Assembly (NCBI GenBank): GCA_021828525.1
Contig: JAJZGM010000050.1
Span: forward strand, 1 to 7,930
Length of the DNA: 7,930 nucleotides
Direction: 5' to 3'
DNA from: Nitrospirota bacterium
GTDB taxonomy: Bacteria; Nitrospirota; Leptospirillia; Leptospirillales; Leptospirillaceae
Made by a program: the position numbers and the translations under genes
Shown: piece after piece, positions 5,853 through 7,930 of the stretch
Layout of the letters: each line of letters starts with the position of its first letter
Numbering within the stretch: the first letter of the stretch is position 1
Notes under the pieces: model-generated
What the model was told of the DNA's origin: nothing
Seen by the model: the letters and a program-made list of their open reading frames with translations, nothing else
Databases searched by the model: none

Positions 5853-7448
5853 TCAGGAATCCTTGCGGCGATAATCGGGAAAAAGAGTCGGCGCTATCGG
5901 ACGCTCCGCCCCCTTAAACTCTCGGGCCAGGGCCTGCTCGAAGTTCTCGACATGGGCCAGGGACACCTCTTTCCAGGAAAAAGGGGCCCTTTCCTTGGCT
6001 TCTTTCGAGCCCTCAAGCCCCGCCCTTCGTCCGAAGACAAAAAGCTCGAGAAGGGAATTTCCCATGAGCCGGTTGGTTCCATGAAGCCCTCCCGAAGCTT
6101 CCCCTGCCACGAGGAGATTCGGAATGGAGGTGTGGGCATTCTCGTCGGTCTTGATGCCACCGTTCTGGTAATGGAGGGTCGGGTAGACGAGGATGGGAAC
6201 CTTCGTCGGGTCCACATGATGGCGGGTCATCAGTTTGACGATATTCGGAAAGCGCTTGGTGACCGTTCCCTCCCCCGCATCCCGGTCGATCGAGGCCAGG
6301 TCGAGGTAGACCCCGAAAGCGCCGGAAGGCGTGGGGACGCCCCTCCCCTCCGAACACTCCCGGATGATGGCCGAGGCCACCACGTCCCGGGTTTCGAGTT
6401 CGTTGACGAAACGACGGCCCAGGACGTTGTACATGCGGGCACCCGCTCCGCGGACAGCCTCGGTGATCAGCATCCCGGCCATTTCGGAGGGAAAGATGAC
6501 GCCGGTGGGATGGTACTGGAAGCTGTCGATATGGACAAGCTTTGCCCCCATGCGGTACGCCATGCACAAACCGTCTCCCGTGGCGCCGAAATGGTTGGAG
6601 GTCGCAAAGCCTCCAAGGTGCAGCCGTCCGGTTCCCCCGGTGGCGAGAATGACCGTGCGCGCCTTCACGAAAATGTTCTTCCGGCTGTCGAGATCCCAGA
6701 GAACCGCGCCGGCACAGGCTCCCCCCGGCCCCTGCAAGAGTTCAACCGCAGGGGAGAACTCGAGAATCTCCACGGGAGAATTGACGACATCTTCCTTCAG
6801 CACCCGGATCAACTCGAGTCCGGTATAGTCCTTGGCCGAAATCAGCCGGGGACGGGAGGTCCCCCCGCCCTTGCGGAGGGAGAGGTTGCCCTGGGGGTCC
6901 CTGTCGAAAAGAATTCCCCGGGAAACAAGCCATTCCACCATCCGGGGCCCTTCTGATACAAGGACCGAAAGCAGCGTCGGGTCATTCTCGCCATGCCCTC
7001 CCCGGAAGGTGTCCCTGAAGTGTTCGACAGGACTGTCCCCCTCTCCCAGGGCCGACTGGATTCCCCCTTCGGCCATAACCGTGTTGGAATCCCCAACCCG
7101 AAGTTTTGTCGTGAGAAGAACGCTGACCCCCTGCTCCGCCGCATACAGGGCCGCGGTGATTCCCGCTCCCCCCCCTCCGATAATGAGGAGATCCACCTCC
7201 CGGTCGGGATGGTCCGGAATCACCCTCGTCCCCTGGAGCCGGCTTCTTGACTCGAGAAGAGTGGCAATCTCCTCGGGAACAACCGTCCCGGCGTCCGGAC
7301 CAACCCGGAGGGTCGCTTTGCCTTCGGGTCGGTAGTCGGGATAGAAGGACTTGAGCAGTCTCTGACGATCTTCGGGTGAAAGGGCCGCCGGAGGGGTTTC
7401 GTCAAGAACCGGCATTCGGGAATAAAACGATTCGACCAGGTCGGACAT
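5853..7448 (-). CDS. frdA: Fumarate reductase / succinate dehydrogenase flavoprotein subunit (soluble-type FrdA)
   Basis: A 531-residue FAD enzyme that interconverts fumarate and succinate. After an 85-residue N-terminal extension comes the Rossmann motif DLLIIGGGGAG (86-96). Family residues follow: SNTVMAEGG (121-129), YHPTG with His313, TEAVRGAG with Glu330 and Arg333, PTLHYQNGGIKTD with His426, AGEASGGLHG (448-457) and TNRLMGNSLLE with Arg460. The active-site set is complete. Asn122 stands where E. coli FrdA/SdhA have the His that links FAD covalently, so FAD is probably non-covalent. The C-terminal helical domain is short, only about 54 residues after FVFGRRAG. L-aspartate oxidase is a relative, but the Fe-S partner next door and sucCD downstream favour fumarate reductase. 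It starts one base after the Fe-S gene. I recall similar N-terminal extensions in soluble relatives but could not check. No membrane-anchor gene is in the window. Confidence 0.9.
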   Translation of the reverse strand: MSDLVESFYSRMPVLDETPPAALSPEDRQRLLKSFYPDYRPEGKATLRVGPDAGTVVPEEIATLLESRSRLQGTRVIPDHPDREVDLLIIGGGGAGITAALYAAEQGVSVLLTTKLRVGDSNTVMAEGGIQSALGEGDSPVEHFRDTFRGGHGENDPTLLSVLVSEGPRMVEWLVSRGILFDRDPQGNLSLRKGGGTSRPRLISAKDYTGLELIRVLKEDVVNSPVEILEFSPAVELLQGPGGACAGAVLWDLDSRKNIFVKARTVILATGGTGRLHLGGFATSNHFGATGDGLCMAYRMGAKLVHIDSFQYHPTGVIFPSEMAGMLITEAVRGAGARMYNVLGRRFVNELETRDVVASAIIRECSEGRGVPTPSGAFGVYLDLASIDRDAGEGTVTKRFPNIVKLMTRHHVDPTKVPILVYPTLHYQNGGIKTDENAHTSIPNLLVAGEASGGLHGTNRLMGNSLLELFVFGRRAGLEGSKEAKERAPFSWKEVSLAHVENFEQALAREFKGAERPIAPTLFPDYRRKDS

Positions 7449-7449
7449 T

Positions 7450-7930
7450 CTAGGATTTGACCTCGCATTCTTTCTTGAGTTCAGCGGGAGAAAGGCTGAG
7501 AAGGTGGTTCATTTCCCGGGAAAAAGTTCCCGCTTCTATCTCGCCCAACCGTGTCTTGAGGTTTGAAGGAAAGGGGAGCTCCTTGGCTCCGTAAGCTCTC
7601 CGGGCATAGAGGGCGATTTCATGGGGGGCCATCTCGGCAATGCACCGCGAGACGCACAGTCCGCACATGACACAACTCATCGTCAGTTCGGCGACTGCCT
7701 TGAAGTCGCCGAAATTGGCCCTCCACACCGCGTCCCGGACATCGATCCCCTGGGGACAGACTTCGGTGCAGGCATTGCAGTTCCGGCAGGTCGCCGATTC
7801 CGGGTAAAAGGTGAACAGCTCCTCCTTGGGATCGGTCAATGCCGCCACATCGTAATGGGCCCTCTGGATGGGATAGGAGTCAAGCATCGAAAAGCTCATG
7901 CCGTCCTGGACAAGCGTCTGGCAGGCCAGG
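7450..7930 (-). CDS. frdB: Fumarate reductase iron-sulfur subunit, C-terminal part (FrdB/HdrC-like)
   Basis: This is the last 159 codons of an Fe-S protein; its 5' end lies beyond the right edge. The first visible residues are LACQTLVQDG. They match the end of the FrdB/SdhB [2Fe-2S] domain, where the Cys of LAC is the fourth cluster ligand. An ATG at 7899 opens a 149-residue frame but is probably internal for that reason. Two four-Cys motifs follow: CRNCNACTEVCP and CVMCGLCVSRC, with 27 residues between the last Cys of the first and the first Cys of the second. Classical FrdB has a C-x5-C-x3-CP second motif that helps hold a [3Fe-4S] cluster and a longer gap, so this protein looks more like HdrC or the Fe-S half of thiol:fumarate reductase TfrB. 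It would pass electrons to the flavoprotein, whose ATG lies one base after its TAG stop. Its own electron donor is not visible. Confidence 0.85.
   Translation of the reverse strand, partial: LACQTLVQDGMSFSMLDSYPIQRAHYDVAALTDPKEELFTFYPESATCRNCNACTEVCPQGIDVRDAVWRANFGDFKAVAELTMSCVMCGLCVSRCIAEMAPHEIALYARRAYGAKELPFPSNLKTRLGEIEAGTFSREMNHLLSLSPAELKKECEVKS

Noticed and set aside
5538..6956. Long plus-strand open frame of 472 codons opposite frdA and sucC
   Set aside because: It lies antisense to two firmly identified enzymes. Its translation is rich in Arg, Gly and Pro with no motif. It is a by-product of GC-rich codon use.
5853..7448. L-aspartate oxidase (NadB)
   Set aside because: NadB is a relative with non-covalent FAD, but this gene is coupled to a FrdB-like Fe-S subunit and lies before sucCD, and no nadA or nadC is nearby.
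1..7930. CRISPR array, insertion sequence, tRNA, rRNA or prophage signature
   Set aside because: No regularly spaced repeats, transposase motifs, terminal inverted repeats or tRNA-like folds were seen. Nearly all the sequence is explained by conserved housekeeping genes.

Overview
The window comes from a GC-rich bacterium (roughly 55-58% GC by eye). It joins two conserved chromosomal blocks with two small genes between them. The proteins fit a chemolithoautotroph that runs the reductive TCA cycle. The style of the mraZ/rsmH proteins and the fumarate reductase/SucCD operon suggest a Nitrospirota-type organism such as Leptospirillum. That placement is inference from memory, not a database match. 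There is no mobile element, CRISPR array, tRNA or rRNA.

Left block, minus strand (1-2166): the start of the division and cell-wall (dcw) cluster, in the order mraZ, rsmH (mraW), ftsL, ftsI. The ftsI gene runs off the left edge. The cluster is driven by a near-consensus sigma-70 promoter (TTGACA, 16 bp, TATAAT). Between it and mraZ lies a run of 10-bp repeats containing TGGGG boxes, the pattern expected of a MraZ autoregulatory operator, and the run covers the mraZ ribosome-binding site. rsmH and ftsL both appear to start at TTG codons that overlap the preceding gene, which suggests translational coupling.

Middle, plus strand (2307-3138): a small FmdB-type zinc-ribbon protein with a Gly/Cys-rich tail, then an unrecognised lipoprotein. 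They are read divergently from mraZ and convergently toward the right block. A 12-bp-stem hairpin (3161-3186) can terminate transcription from both sides.

Right block, minus strand (3209-7930): a five-gene run in the order frdB-like iron-sulfur subunit (cut by the right edge), frdA-like flavoprotein, sucC, sucD and a peroxiredoxin. Gaps are 1 nt, 45 nt, a 4-nt overlap and 32 nt, with no internal terminator seen. Read reductively, the enzymes turn fumarate into succinate and then succinyl-CoA, two consecutive rTCA steps. The peroxiredoxin could protect oxygen-sensitive Fe-S enzymes. The flavoprotein has Asn where membrane Sdh/Frd enzymes carry the FAD-linking His. The Fe-S subunit has two complete four-Cys motifs. 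Both point to a soluble, HdrC/Tfr-like fumarate reductase and away from a classical quinone-linked complex II.

I saw no strong evidence for an entirely new system. The least explained items are the variant fumarate reductase, the orphan lipoprotein paired with the FmdB-type protein, and the compact mraZ control region.
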